From assembly GCA_002342665.1 (NCBI GenBank), contig DDQK01000025.1, positions 155,609 through 199,850 on the forward strand: a stretch of 44,242 nucleotides of DNA, given 5' to 3'. Origin of the DNA: Prevotella sp. UBA2444 (lineage in GTDB: Bacteria > Bacteroidota > Bacteroidia > Bacteroidales > Bacteroidaceae). Below the pieces are notes generated by a model. That model made no database searches. It worked only from the letters and a program-made list of their open reading frames with translations, and was not told where the DNA came from. Positions 1 through 7,832 of this stretch are shown piece by piece (position 1 is the first letter of the stretch; each line of letters opens with the position of its first letter). Both the position numbers and the translations under genes were made by a program.

Positions 1-20
1 TTCGAGCCCCTGCGGGTGTA
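1..20 (+). tRNA. possible 3' end of a tRNA (cut by window edge)
   Basis: The first bases read as a T-loop (TTCGAGC), a 5-nt T-stem strand, a 7-nt acceptor strand CGGGTGT and discriminator A followed by CA. This is the layout of a tRNA 3' end, and two complete tRNAs follow on the same strand. The 5' part lies outside the window, so neither identity nor pairing can be tested. Confidence 0.35.
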
Positions 21-55
21 CACTTGAAGTTTTCATAATAATTTTTTAGTGGGTT

Positions 56-128
<73 letters not shown>

Positions 129-167
129 CAGAAGATAATCAGGATTTTATTTTTATCAAAGTCAATT

Positions 168-238
168 GCGGAATTAGCACATCGGTAGTGCACGGGCTTC
201 CCAAGCCTGGGAGGCGGGTTCGATTCCCGTATTCCGCT
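168..238 (+). tRNA. tRNA-Gly (anticodon CCC)
   Basis: A 71-nt cloverleaf: acceptor GCGGAAT/ATTCCGC, anticodon stem CGGGC/GCCTG around loop TTCCCAA (anticodon CCC, reading GGG), and T-arm CGGGT-TCGATTC-CCGT. The discriminator T is followed by CCA at 239-241, so the 3' CCA appears to be encoded or fortuitous. The porin start codon lies only 22 nt after this CCA. Confidence 0.95.
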
Positions 239-263
239 CCACTAATTGATAAACAATCACAAT

Positions 264-1421
264 ATGAAGAAACTAATTGGTATTACCGCGCTGCTCGTCG
301 GAATGGCGGGTGTCGCCAGTGCAGAAACTGCAACTGAAGTGGAAGAGGTAAGCGAAGCCACAGCAGTACAAGAAACACAGGAAACGACAGGAAAAGCCCC
401 GATAGAACTCCCCCAGTGGGTGAAAAACATCAAGTTCAGCGGCTACGGTATCCTGCAGTACCAAGGAGAAGATACCGAGGGGAACCACACCAACTCATTC
501 AACCTCCGACTGGCGCGTTTCATCCTCGACGGTAAGATTGGCGACTTCGACTGGCGTGCACAGATACAGGGCACCAACAATACTGGCCCCGGACAGCCCA
601 CCGTACAGCTGGTAGACCTCTATGCCGAATGGCGCCGTTTCCCGGAGTTCAAGATCCGGGTGGGACAGTTCAAGCGAGCCTTCACCTACGAGAACCCCAC
701 CCACCCCATCACACAGGGCTGGTATGCCTATGCGATGGTTATCAACAACCTCTCGGGCTTTGGCGACCGTACGGGTGAGAAATCCTCGGGAGGTCGTGAC
801 ATCGGTCTCCAGATTTCTGGCGACGTCCTGCCCAATGCCAGTGGTCGCAAGCTGCTCCACTATCAGGTAGGCATCTACAATGGTGAGGGTATCAACGAGA
901 AGGACAAGGACAACAAGAAAGACATTATCGGCGGTCTGTGGGTGATGCCCATCAAGGGACTCCGTATCGGTGCTTTCGGATGGACTGGTACCCGAGGCGA
1001 CATGCTCGACCCAGTCAGTGGCGACAAACTTAGCATCAGGAAGAATCGCTACGCCCTGAGTGCTGAGTACGACCTTAATGAGTACACCTTCCGTGCAGAG
1101 TATCTGCACAGCCAGGGATGGGGTGCTGCCAAGGCCGGCAACAACGTGCGCGAGATTGACTACAGCCTTGGAGACAAAGCCGACGGTTGGTATGCCTTTG
1201 GCATCGTACCTCTCATCAAGTCGAAGCTGCATGCCAAAGCTCGTTACCAGACCTATCGCCCGCAGAAGGAATGGGGCACGTCGAAGACCATGTATGAGGT
1301 GGGTCTCAACTATTACTTCACCCCGCGCCTGCAGCTCAATGCCGAATATGGTATCGTCAACGAGCGCTCAACCCACAAGAATCATAATTTCGTAGACGTA
1401 GAGCTCTCCTTCAGATTCTGA
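264..1421 (+). CDS. phosphate-selective porin O/P family outer membrane protein
   Basis: A 385-residue outer membrane beta-barrel protein of the OprP/OprO type. The first 21 residues form a signal peptide ending in ASA. A polar, Glu/Thr-rich stretch (residues 22-50) precedes the barrel, which is rich in alternating strands, and the protein ends in ELSFRF with the terminal Phe typical of barrel proteins. I start it at ATG 264; a frame-open TTG at 246 would put six polar residues before the signal peptide. It lies 22 nt behind tRNA-Gly with no obvious promoter between, and its 3' end overlaps the convergent flippase gene by 11 bp. Family membership is from recognition of the overall pattern; substrate is unknown. 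Confidence 0.85.
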   Translation: MKKLIGITALLVGMAGVASAETATEVEEVSEATAVQETQETTGKAPIELPQWVKNIKFSGYGILQYQGEDTEGNHTNSFNLRLARFILDGKIGDFDWRAQIQGTNNTGPGQPTVQLVDLYAEWRRFPEFKIRVGQFKRAFTYENPTHPITQGWYAYAMVINNLSGFGDRTGEKSSGGRDIGLQISGDVLPNASGRKLLHYQVGIYNGEGINEKDKDNKKDIIGGLWVMPIKGLRIGAFGWTGTRGDMLDPVSGDKLSIRKNRYALSAEYDLNEYTFRAEYLHSQGWGAAKAGNNVREIDYSLGDKADGWYAFGIVPLIKSKLHAKARYQTYRPQKEWGTSKTMYEVGLNYYFTPRLQLNAEYGIVNERSTHKNHNFVDVELSFRF

Positions 1422-2901
1422 GCACTTTCCTGAAGCGACGCAAGAGCGCTTCCCACAGACGGGTCTTCTGATGCAGTATCAGCAGTGAGAAGAGCAGGCT
1501 GACAAGTGTCAGGCCGATGCCGAAGACCCAGTAGACATAGCCGTCGACCGTGATGGTGGTAAAGAATGCCAATAGTCCGATAAGGATATGGATGGCACTA
1601 TACCGCATCACGGTCGACGATATTTTGTAGCCATAGCGGAAGCGTGCCACAGCATGAATCATCAGGAAGTCGAACACATTAGCCAGTGTGATGGCCACAC
1701 CTGTTCCGAAGAGCCCCCACTGGCGATAACCAAAGATGATGAGCATCACGAACACCACGAAATAGGCCGACTCCAGGAACAGGTACATCCCTGAGTAGCC
1801 CCGCGCCAGCGTGATATAGGCAGCAGGCAGGGTGACAGACTTGAAGAACATGGCCAGCACCGCCACCTGCGTCATAGCTATCACAGGCAGGAACTCACTG
1901 GAGAAGAGCAGAGGTATCAGTACGGGCAGGAAGATAATCAGACCTACAAGCATGGGCGACGATATCAGCAGCGATACCTCCATCTGCTTGTTCACCGTCT
2001 CGTTGGTAGCATCCACATCATGGCTCACAGCCGACAAACGGGGGAAGTAGTCGCTCTCCATCGCCGAGAATACCATGCTGGCATAGGTGACAGTTATCAT
2101 ATAGCCGGCATTATAGAGTCCCAGCTCACCAAGGTCGCCCGTCACGTTCAGCCACGAGCGGATGAGCATCTCAGCCCCACTCCCCACTATGCCTGCCACC
2201 GTGATTGCCACACCCAGGCGTACCATCTCCATACCCTCACCCAGTATGCCTTTCGTACCCCTCAGCTGTAAGGGGAAAAGACGGTACGAATGCCGCACGG
2301 TAAGCACCATGGTGACCAATGCCATCAACACGATGACAGGTACGATGGCCGTCTCGCTGAAGAGATAGTATAGCGGCACAGACACCACGAGGGCCGCCAC
2401 TACCGTCAGCACCTGGATGACTGCCAGCGCACCCAGTTGCCGCATCCCCTTGAGGATGGCCGTCTCACCGCCTGTGATGGCCATCATACCGACGGCGGGA
2501 GCCAACAGGATAAAGTGCAGCGTATGGTTGCCCCAGGCGAAGGTCGTATGACTCAGGAAGGGGCCTATCACCACACAGAGCAGCATGCCCAACAAGGCCG
2601 TCAACAGGCACCAGCCACGCACCAGCTTCACGAAGTGGGCCGTCTGTGCCTCGTCGCCAGAATCATAACATTCGGAGATATGGCGCACCGCACTGAACGA
2701 GATGCCCAGACTGGTGGCCTGTGAGATGAAGTTCACCGTGGTGTTAAAGAGTGTGACGAGACCCATGCCGGCGGGGCCCAGCAGCAAGGCCACAAACTTA
2801 TTGCGCACAAGGCTCACCAAGATATTCAGGCCCTGTACGCCGCCAAAGACTCCTGTGTACTTCAGCACATGGCCGTAGCTGTCCTTGTCGCGCTGTTCCA
2901 T
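1411..2901 (-). CDS. Wzx-type lipopolysaccharide O-antigen flippase (MOP superfamily)
   Basis: A 496-residue polytopic membrane protein with about 12-14 hydrophobic segments across its whole length. The N-terminal segment includes LLGPAGMGLVTLFNT, a typical start of O-antigen translocases. Members flip undecaprenyl-linked sugar repeat units across the inner membrane. It is divergent from a GT2 gene at 2986 and is followed by three more glycosyltransferases within 4 kb, which fits a role in surface polysaccharide or LPS assembly. I see no TAnnTTTG box for this gene in the 84-bp divergent spacer. The stop overlaps the porin end by 11 bp. Confidence 0.88.
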   Translation of the reverse strand: MEQRDKDSYGHVLKYTGVFGGVQGLNILVSLVRNKFVALLLGPAGMGLVTLFNTTVNFISQATSLGISFSAVRHISECYDSGDEAQTAHFVKLVRGWCLLTALLGMLLCVVIGPFLSHTTFAWGNHTLHFILLAPAVGMMAITGGETAILKGMRQLGALAVIQVLTVVAALVVSVPLYYLFSETAIVPVIVLMALVTMVLTVRHSYRLFPLQLRGTKGILGEGMEMVRLGVAITVAGIVGSGAEMLIRSWLNVTGDLGELGLYNAGYMITVTYASMVFSAMESDYFPRLSAVSHDVDATNETVNKQMEVSLLISSPMLVGLIIFLPVLIPLLFSSEFLPVIAMTQVAVLAMFFKSVTLPAAYITLARGYSGMYLFLESAYFVVFVMLIIFGYRQWGLFGTGVAITLANVFDFLMIHAVARFRYGYKISSTVMRYSAIHILIGLLAFFTTITVDGYVYWVFGIGLTLVSLLFSLLILHQKTRLWEALLRRFRKVLRI

Positions 2902-2969
2902 TCTTCTCTCTTAATAACGTAGAAATCGTGTTTTTATTATACAATTGATGATTTCTCAATTATTTGTCG

Positions 2970-2977
2970 TATCTTTG
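2970..2977 (+). promoter_or_regulatory. -7 box TATCTTTG for the GT2 gene at 2986
   Basis: TATCTTTG matches the Bacteroidota -7 consensus TAnnTTTG, with TTG at 2945-2947 a plausible -33 element. Transcription would begin only a few nt before ATG 2986, giving a near-leaderless mRNA. Confidence 0.75.
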
Positions 2978-2985
2978 CAACCAGA

Positions 2986-3960
2986 ATGAAAGAAGATAAA
3001 CCGCTGGTCAGTTTTATCCTGACATGTTATAATCTGCCCGTGGATCTCATCTGCCAGTCTATCGACAGCATCCTCAGGCTCTCCCTCCGTCCCTTCGAAC
3101 GGGAGATCATCGTCGTCGACGATGGCTCAGACACCAGTCCGATGAACGACCTGCTCCGTTATGGTTCCGACATCGTCTATGTCAGGAAGGACAACGGAGG
3201 CATCAGTACCGCCCGCAACCAGGGATTACAGATAGCACGGGGAACATTCATACAGTTCGTCGACGGCGACGACAACCTCATTCAAGCACCCTACGAACAT
3301 TGTCTCGACATCATCCGCTATCAGGAGCAGGCTGACGTGGTGCTCTTCGACTTCACCCGCGATGCCACCACCCGCATGTCACAGTTCTGCGATGCTGAAC
3401 CCATCAGCGGTTCCGAGCTGCTGCGCACCCGCAACCTGCAATGTTCGGTGTGTTGCTGCCTGTTCCGGCAGAGCGTACGGGGCAATCTCACCTTCACTCC
3501 AGGCATCAGCTACGGCGAGGATGAGGAGTTCACGCCCCAGCTGCTACTGCGCGCCTCCTGCGTGTGGACTACTGATGCCAAGGCTTACTACTACCGCCAG
3601 CACGAGGCTTCGGCCATCCACCAGACAGACGCTGCGCACATCGCCATGCGGCTGGATCAGAACCTCATCGTCATCCGTCACCTGAATCAGCTCAGCGATC
3701 GTCTGCCCGCTGCCGACAAGCCCGGCATGCAGCGACGCGTGGCACAGCTGACGATGGACTACCTCTACAACACCATCATGCTCACCCGCAGCGGCAGCGC
3801 ACTCTCACGGCGCATCGACGAGCTGACGGCAGAAGGGCTCTTCCCCCTGCCCGACAAGGACTATAGTGCAAAATACACCTGGTTCCGACGGATTGTCAAT
3901 AGCGAGAAAGGCCGCAGATTCCTGCTCATCACCCTTCCCCACCTCAAACGCGAACGATGA
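2986..3960 (+). CDS. glycosyltransferase family 2
   Basis: A 324-residue cytoplasmic GT-A fold enzyme transferring a sugar from a nucleotide-sugar donor. The N-terminal part shows the family 2 pattern: SFILTCYNLPVD at 9-20, the nucleotide-binding VVDDGSD at 43-49, and the metal-binding FVDGDDN at 91-97 (DxD). The C-terminal part has the GEDEEF motif common in GT2 acceptor-binding regions. It is translationally coupled to the next GT2: its TGA shares bases with the ATG at 3957. Probably works with the flippase in assembling a surface glycan; donor and acceptor cannot be read from sequence. Confidence 0.92.
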   Translation: MKEDKPLVSFILTCYNLPVDLICQSIDSILRLSLRPFEREIIVVDDGSDTSPMNDLLRYGSDIVYVRKDNGGISTARNQGLQIARGTFIQFVDGDDNLIQAPYEHCLDIIRYQEQADVVLFDFTRDATTRMSQFCDAEPISGSELLRTRNLQCSVCCCLFRQSVRGNLTFTPGISYGEDEEFTPQLLLRASCVWTTDAKAYYYRQHEASAIHQTDAAHIAMRLDQNLIVIRHLNQLSDRLPAADKPGMQRRVAQLTMDYLYNTIMLTRSGSALSRRIDELTAEGLFPLPDKDYSAKYTWFRRIVNSEKGRRFLLITLPHLKRER

Positions 3961-4952
3961 TGGAACAGATGATCTCCGTAGTCGTTGCCACCTACAACCA
4001 GGAGGCCACCATCAGCCGGACGCTCGACTCGATACTCTGCCAGCAATGCCACGTGCCGCTGGAGATCATTATCGGCGAGGATTGTTCCACTGATGGCACG
4101 CGCGCCGTCTGCGAAGACTATGCCCGCCGCTATCCCGACACCATCAGGCTCATCAGCAACGAGCATAACAAGGGCATCATCGACAACTATTTCGACTGTC
4201 TGCTCGCCGCTCGCGGAGCGTATATAGCCGATTGTGCAGCCGATGACTTCTGGACAGACCCGCTGAAACTGGAAAAAGAACTCTGCGTGATGGAGCAGCA
4301 CCCCGAGGTGACGATGGTAATCACCAACTGGCAGCTCTTCGATGAGACCACGGGACAGACGCGCCCCAGCCAGCAGCGTCAGCACAAGCCCGTCACCCCT
4401 GGCCGTGAATTGCTGGAAGCCATACTGACGCAGACTCACATGAGCTGTTTCCACCTCTGCACCTCGCTCTATCGTACCTCTATGTTCCGCGAGGCTTATG
4501 AGAGCGACACCTTCCTGTTCCGCAACAAGGATTTCGGCTGCGAGGATATCCAGGTGGCATTCTCGATGGCCCTCCGCGGAGCCATTGCCTATCTGCCCGA
4601 CGTGACGCTCAACTACAGCGTGGGCCATCCCTCCGCCTCGGCCTTTACGGACGAGAGCCGACAGTTCCGCTTTGTCCGTCAGGTGACGTCGCTCAGCCAT
4701 TACCTGGCCCGCAAGCACCAGCTGTCCATCGACGGATTCCTCCGCCAGCGCCTGTTTGCCTTAGGCATGCACGCCTTCAGGAGCTACGATCCGCAGCTCT
4801 TCCTGCAGGTGCAAACGTGTAAAAAGGAGTGGAATGTCAAGCCGACCCCGAAGAACCGGCTGTTGTTTTTCATCATGCAGCATCCCTGGTTGTGGCGACT
4901 GGCTTTGGTAGCACGCCAGCTCTTTGTCAGCGCGAAGCGACTATCTCACTGA
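3957..4952 (+). CDS. glycosyltransferase family 2
   Basis: A 331-residue GT-A enzyme. Family motifs are VVVATYNQEATI at 8-19, GEDCSTDGT at 40-48 and the ADD metal motif at 95-97 (CAADDFW). The start overlaps the upstream stop in an ATGA arrangement, and a second ATG follows immediately. The two GT2 genes therefore form a two-gene unit driven from 2970. The 3' end overlaps the convergent GT4 gene by 26 bp. Confidence 0.92.
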   Translation: MMEQMISVVVATYNQEATISRTLDSILCQQCHVPLEIIIGEDCSTDGTRAVCEDYARRYPDTIRLISNEHNKGIIDNYFDCLLAARGAYIADCAADDFWTDPLKLEKELCVMEQHPEVTMVITNWQLFDETTGQTRPSQQRQHKPVTPGRELLEAILTQTHMSCFHLCTSLYRTSMFREAYESDTFLFRNKDFGCEDIQVAFSMALRGAIAYLPDVTLNYSVGHPSASAFTDESRQFRFVRQVTSLSHYLARKHQLSIDGFLRQRLFALGMHAFRSYDPQLFLQVQTCKKEWNVKPTPKNRLLFFIMQHPWLWRLALVARQLFVSAKRLSH

Positions 4953-6093
4953 AGATAGCTTCCAGTCTCCTGCCCACCACCTCGGGCGATGCCAACTGTC
5001 TCACTTGTTCCGAAATCTTCCTGCCGTCAGCCAGATTGCTGCGCCTCGCCATTGTCGCCATCGCGTCAGCCAGGGCGGGCACATTGTCAATAGGTACGAT
5101 GGTACACCCTCCCTCGATGCGCAGGCTCCGGGGCACGCATTCGGTGGATATCACGGGGATGCCTGTCGACATGGCCTCGAGCAGTACCAGCGGCTGTACC
5201 TCGCTACGACTGGGCAGCACCAGGCCGTCGCTTTCGTAGAGCAACTTGCGGACAGCTGTCTTATCGATGCGTCCGAGACTCTTGATGCCTTTCAACTGAT
5301 ACTTTGACAGTTCATTCTTAAACGCTTGGTTGTCAGTGAATAGTCCTGCACATACGACCTCAACGTTCGTACCGCTTTCCTGCATCAGTTGCAAGGCCTT
5401 GAACAGCACGTCGTAGCCCTTCCGATAGTAATAGTCAGCCAGGCAACAAAAGCGGAAGCTGCGCCCCTCGCCCCTCTCTCGTGGCTGATAGCCGAAGAAA
5501 TGCGTATCGATGGTGTTCGACACGTATTGCCAGCGATAGTCCTTGCCATAGTAGCAAGCGATATCCTCCACCAGTTCCTCCGACACGGGAATCACCATGT
5601 CGGCCTGCTCATAGGTCTGGCGCAGTAGCGGTATCTGCCAGGCATGGCTGGGTGCCTTGCCGAACTCCCCTTCGAGCAGCATTAGCGGCAGGTGCTCCGT
5701 CACCACGTAAGGAATTCCGTTCGCCTGGCTTATCTGCATCGCGGCATAACCTGCCCACTTGCCGCAGTGGGCATGCAAGATGTCGGGCTTGCCGTATTTC
5801 CTCACATAGTCATCATACATAGAACGCACGATCGACACCCAACGGTCCACGTTCCACCGTATCAGCCTCGGGATGCCCCGCTGATACGACTGGCAGACGG
5901 TGATGCCGTCCATCACGTGCTCGTAGCGACGGAAGGGCAGCTGGAGGTATCCCTTCGCCCCGATCGTCAGTCCCAGCTGCACATTGCTCAGTATACGCAC
6001 CTCATGGCCCAATGCCGCGAGGGCCTTGGCCTGATCCAGACAGAACAGGCCTCCATAGGGCGGGAAGAAGGAAGGTATCTCGAGAATATGCAT
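4927..6093 (-). CDS. glycosyltransferase family 4 (GT-B fold)
   Basis: A 388-residue GT-B enzyme. The N-terminal Rossmann domain starts MHILEIPSFFPPYGG, and the C-terminal domain has LVLPSRSEVQPLVLLEAMSTG, the EX7E-type donor-binding motif of retaining GT4 enzymes. It follows rpsP on the same strand after a terminator hairpin. I see no TAnnTTTG box between, so expression may depend partly on read-through from rpsP. The last 26 bp overlap the convergent GT2 gene. Belongs functionally with the surrounding glycosyltransferases. Confidence 0.9.
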   Translation of the reverse strand: MHILEIPSFFPPYGGLFCLDQAKALAALGHEVRILSNVQLGLTIGAKGYLQLPFRRYEHVMDGITVCQSYQRGIPRLIRWNVDRWVSIVRSMYDDYVRKYGKPDILHAHCGKWAGYAAMQISQANGIPYVVTEHLPLMLLEGEFGKAPSHAWQIPLLRQTYEQADMVIPVSEELVEDIACYYGKDYRWQYVSNTIDTHFFGYQPRERGEGRSFRFCCLADYYYRKGYDVLFKALQLMQESGTNVEVVCAGLFTDNQAFKNELSKYQLKGIKSLGRIDKTAVRKLLYESDGLVLPSRSEVQPLVLLEAMSTGIPVISTECVPRSLRIEGGCTIVPIDNVPALADAMATMARRSNLADGRKISEQVRQLASPEVVGRRLEAIFSEIVASR

Positions 6094-6109
6094 TTACGAA
6101 TGAAGGAAT

Positions 6110-6164
6110 AAAAAAAGAATGAAGGAATGGCTGCAGGAACGATCCCGCTTTCATTCTTTCATTC
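6110..6164 (-). terminator. rho-independent terminator after rpsP
   Basis: On the minus strand the arms 6164-6152 and 6129-6117 pair over 13 bp with one mismatch, enclose a smaller GC-rich inner pairing, and are followed by seven T. A second copy of GAATGAAGGAAT sits at 6098-6109. Confidence 0.75.
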
Positions 6165-6182
6165 TCTCATTGTTTCACTTTC

Positions 6183-6740
6183 TTAAGCTTCTGCAGCAGG
6201 AGCAGCCTCCTCGGCGGGAGCCTCGGCAGCAGCAGCTTCGGCAGCCTTTGCAGCCTCTTCCTCAGCCTTGGCAGCAGCCTCGGCTGCTTTCTTCTCAGCC
6301 ACCTTCTTGGCGATGGCCTCGTTGACGGCCTTCTCAGCCTTCAGGGCCTCTGCGGCAGCCTCCTTCTTGGCTTTCTGCTCAGCCTCGGCGATCTTGGCCA
6401 GACCGTTCTGCTTGTCAGCTTTCCAGGCGTCGAACTTCTTCTGGCAGGTAGCCTCGTCGAAGGCACCCTTCTTCACGCCACCTTTCAGGTGCTTCATCAG
6501 GTACACGCCCTCACGGCTGAGGATGTTGCGTACAGTGTCTGTGGGCTGGGCACCTACCTCAACCCAATAGAGTGCACGCTCGAAATTCAGGTCTACTGTG
6601 GCAGGATTGGTGTTGGGGTTGTAAGTACCAATCTTCTCAGTAAATTTACCATCACGTGGTGCACGAGCGTCGGCGATGACGATGCGATAGAAGGCATAGC
6701 CTTTGCGACCGCCGCGCTGCAATCTGATCTTTGTTGCCAT
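6183..6740 (-). CDS. rpsP: 30S ribosomal protein S16 with long Ala/Glu/Lys tail
   Basis: Residues 1-80 are a complete S16 ([19 protein letters not shown]...), a small-subunit protein that binds 16S rRNA and helps assembly. The family core is about 80 residues; here a further 105 residues follow, dominated by Ala, Glu and Lys, with a charged helix (about 95-150) and an Ala/Glu-only end. Tails of this kind are known in Bacteroidota S16. It is transcribed alone from a clear promoter and ends at a strong terminator. Confidence 0.97.
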   Translation of the reverse strand: MATKIRLQRGGRKGYAFYRIVIADARAPRDGKFTEKIGTYNPNTNPATVDLNFERALYWVEVGAQPTDTVRNILSREGVYLMKHLKGGVKKGAFDEATCQKKFDAWKADKQNGLAKIAEAEQKAKKEAAAEALKAEKAVNEAIAKKVAEKKAAEAAAKAEEEAAKAAEAAAAEAPAEEAAPAAEA

Positions 6741-6804
6741 TTCTTTTAATGATTTTGTTGTTAAATAAATGAATTTCAGTGCTCTTAACTCGTAAAAGCG
6801 GGTG

Positions 6805-6812
6805 CAAAGGTA
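6805..6812 (-). promoter_or_regulatory. -7 box TACCTTTG of rpsP
   Basis: Minus-strand TACCTTTG, about 65 bp upstream of the rpsP ATG; the leader is AT-rich with an A-rich stretch before the start. Confidence 0.75.
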
Positions 6813-6875
6813 CTACTTTTCTGTCGAATCTCCAAATTTTTCGGCACGTATTACGCCGTTTACGCGAATTTTTTG

Positions 6876-6883
6876 TAATTTTG
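6876..6883 (+). promoter_or_regulatory. -7 box TAATTTTG for GT2 at 6891
   Basis: TAATTTTG ends 7 nt before ATG 6891, so the transcript would be leaderless or nearly so. A partial sigma-54-like element (6841-6857) lies just upstream. Confidence 0.65.
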
Positions 6884-6890
6884 CCCGCCG

Positions 6891-7769
6891 ATGAAGACTA
6901 TCTCGATACTGATCCCCACCTACAACGGGACTTGCACGCAGCTGGTCAGCCTGTTGCAGCAGCAGGCGCAGGCCTTGCCGATAGACTATGAGATCCTCGT
7001 TGCCGACGATGGTTCTACCGACAACGCCGTCGTCTGTGCCAACCGTGCCATCAACCAGCTGCCCTGCTGTCGCTACATCGAGCGGCCTACCAACCAGGGG
7101 CGTGCCGCCATCCGCAATTTCCTCGCCCGTGAGGCGCAGTACGACTGGCTGCTCTTCATCGACAGCGACATGTCCGTCGTCCACGACGACTTTATATATA
7201 AATATGTGTCCCACCCCGAAGCCAGCGTCATCTATGGAGGGGTAAGCATCGGGGGCGATGCCGAGGCACTCAGGGGCAACCTGCGCTACCGCTACGAGAA
7301 GGCCTCCGAGCCCGACCACACGCTGGAGAAGCGGCAGCAGCAGCCTTACCACGACTTCCACACGGCCAATTTCTGCGTCAGCCGCCAAGTGATGCTCTAC
7401 CACCCCTTCGACGAGCGAATCCGCTGCTACGGCTACGAGGACGTACTCTTCGGCAAGCAACTACGCCACGACCGTATCGCCATTACCCACATCGACAACC
7501 CCATGGGCTTCTGTTCCTTCGAGCAGAATCCCGACTTCATGGCCAAGACCGAAGAGGGCCTGCGCACGCTCCACGCCTTCCGCAGCGAACTGCGGGGATA
7601 TTCCCGCCTGCTCACCCTCGTCGACGGCATCCACCTGCCCGTCGTCCTCGCCGTCATCCGCCTGTTCTTCCGACTCTTCGGCCCGCAGGTGCGCCGCCAG
7701 TTGTGCGGCTCACGCCCCAGCCTCCGCCTCTTCTCCCTCTACAAGCTGGGCTACCTCGTCACCCGCTGA
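6891..7769 (+). CDS. glycosyltransferase family 2
   Basis: A 292-residue GT-A enzyme with SILIPTYNGT at 5-14, VADDGSTDN around 37-45 and the metal motif FIDSDM near residue 88. The C-terminal half contains CYGYEDVLFGKQL, the acceptor-side ED motif of GT2 proteins. Codon usage is strongly C-ending, like the following htpG. It is a single gene with its own promoter, divergent from rpsP. Confidence 0.9.
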   Translation: MKTISILIPTYNGTCTQLVSLLQQQAQALPIDYEILVADDGSTDNAVVCANRAINQLPCCRYIERPTNQGRAAIRNFLAREAQYDWLLFIDSDMSVVHDDFIYKYVSHPEASVIYGGVSIGGDAEALRGNLRYRYEKASEPDHTLEKRQQQPYHDFHTANFCVSRQVMLYHPFDERIRCYGYEDVLFGKQLRHDRIAITHIDNPMGFCSFEQNPDFMAKTEEGLRTLHAFRSELRGYSRLLTLVDGIHLPVVLAVIRLFFRLFGPQVRRQLCGSRPSLRLFSLYKLGYLVTR

Positions 7770-7777
7770 CCCGTTTT

Positions 7778-7794
7778 TTGGCACGCTTTTTGCA
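7778..7794 (+). promoter_or_regulatory. sigma-54 (RpoN) -24/-12 promoter of htpG
   Basis: TTGGCACGCTTTTTGCA matches the sigma-54 consensus YTGGCACG-N4-TTGCW at every defined position. GG at 7780-7781 and GC at 7792-7793 are separated by exactly 10 bp. Transcription should start near 7804, leaving a leader of about 29 nt before ATG 7833. No TAnnTTTG box is visible in the 63-bp gap. This is a match to a known consensus; activity is inferred. Confidence 0.8.
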
Positions 7795-7832
7795 TGTCCG
7801 TCAGCAGGAACATTCGAAAACAAGACAATAAT

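Noticed and set aside
495..1232. 245-codon open frame on the minus strand
   Set aside because: Antisense to the porin, no promoter and no family resemblance.
3861..4718. 285-codon open frame on the minus strand
   Set aside because: Antisense to the second GT2 gene whose motifs are clear; a product of the high GC and codon pattern.
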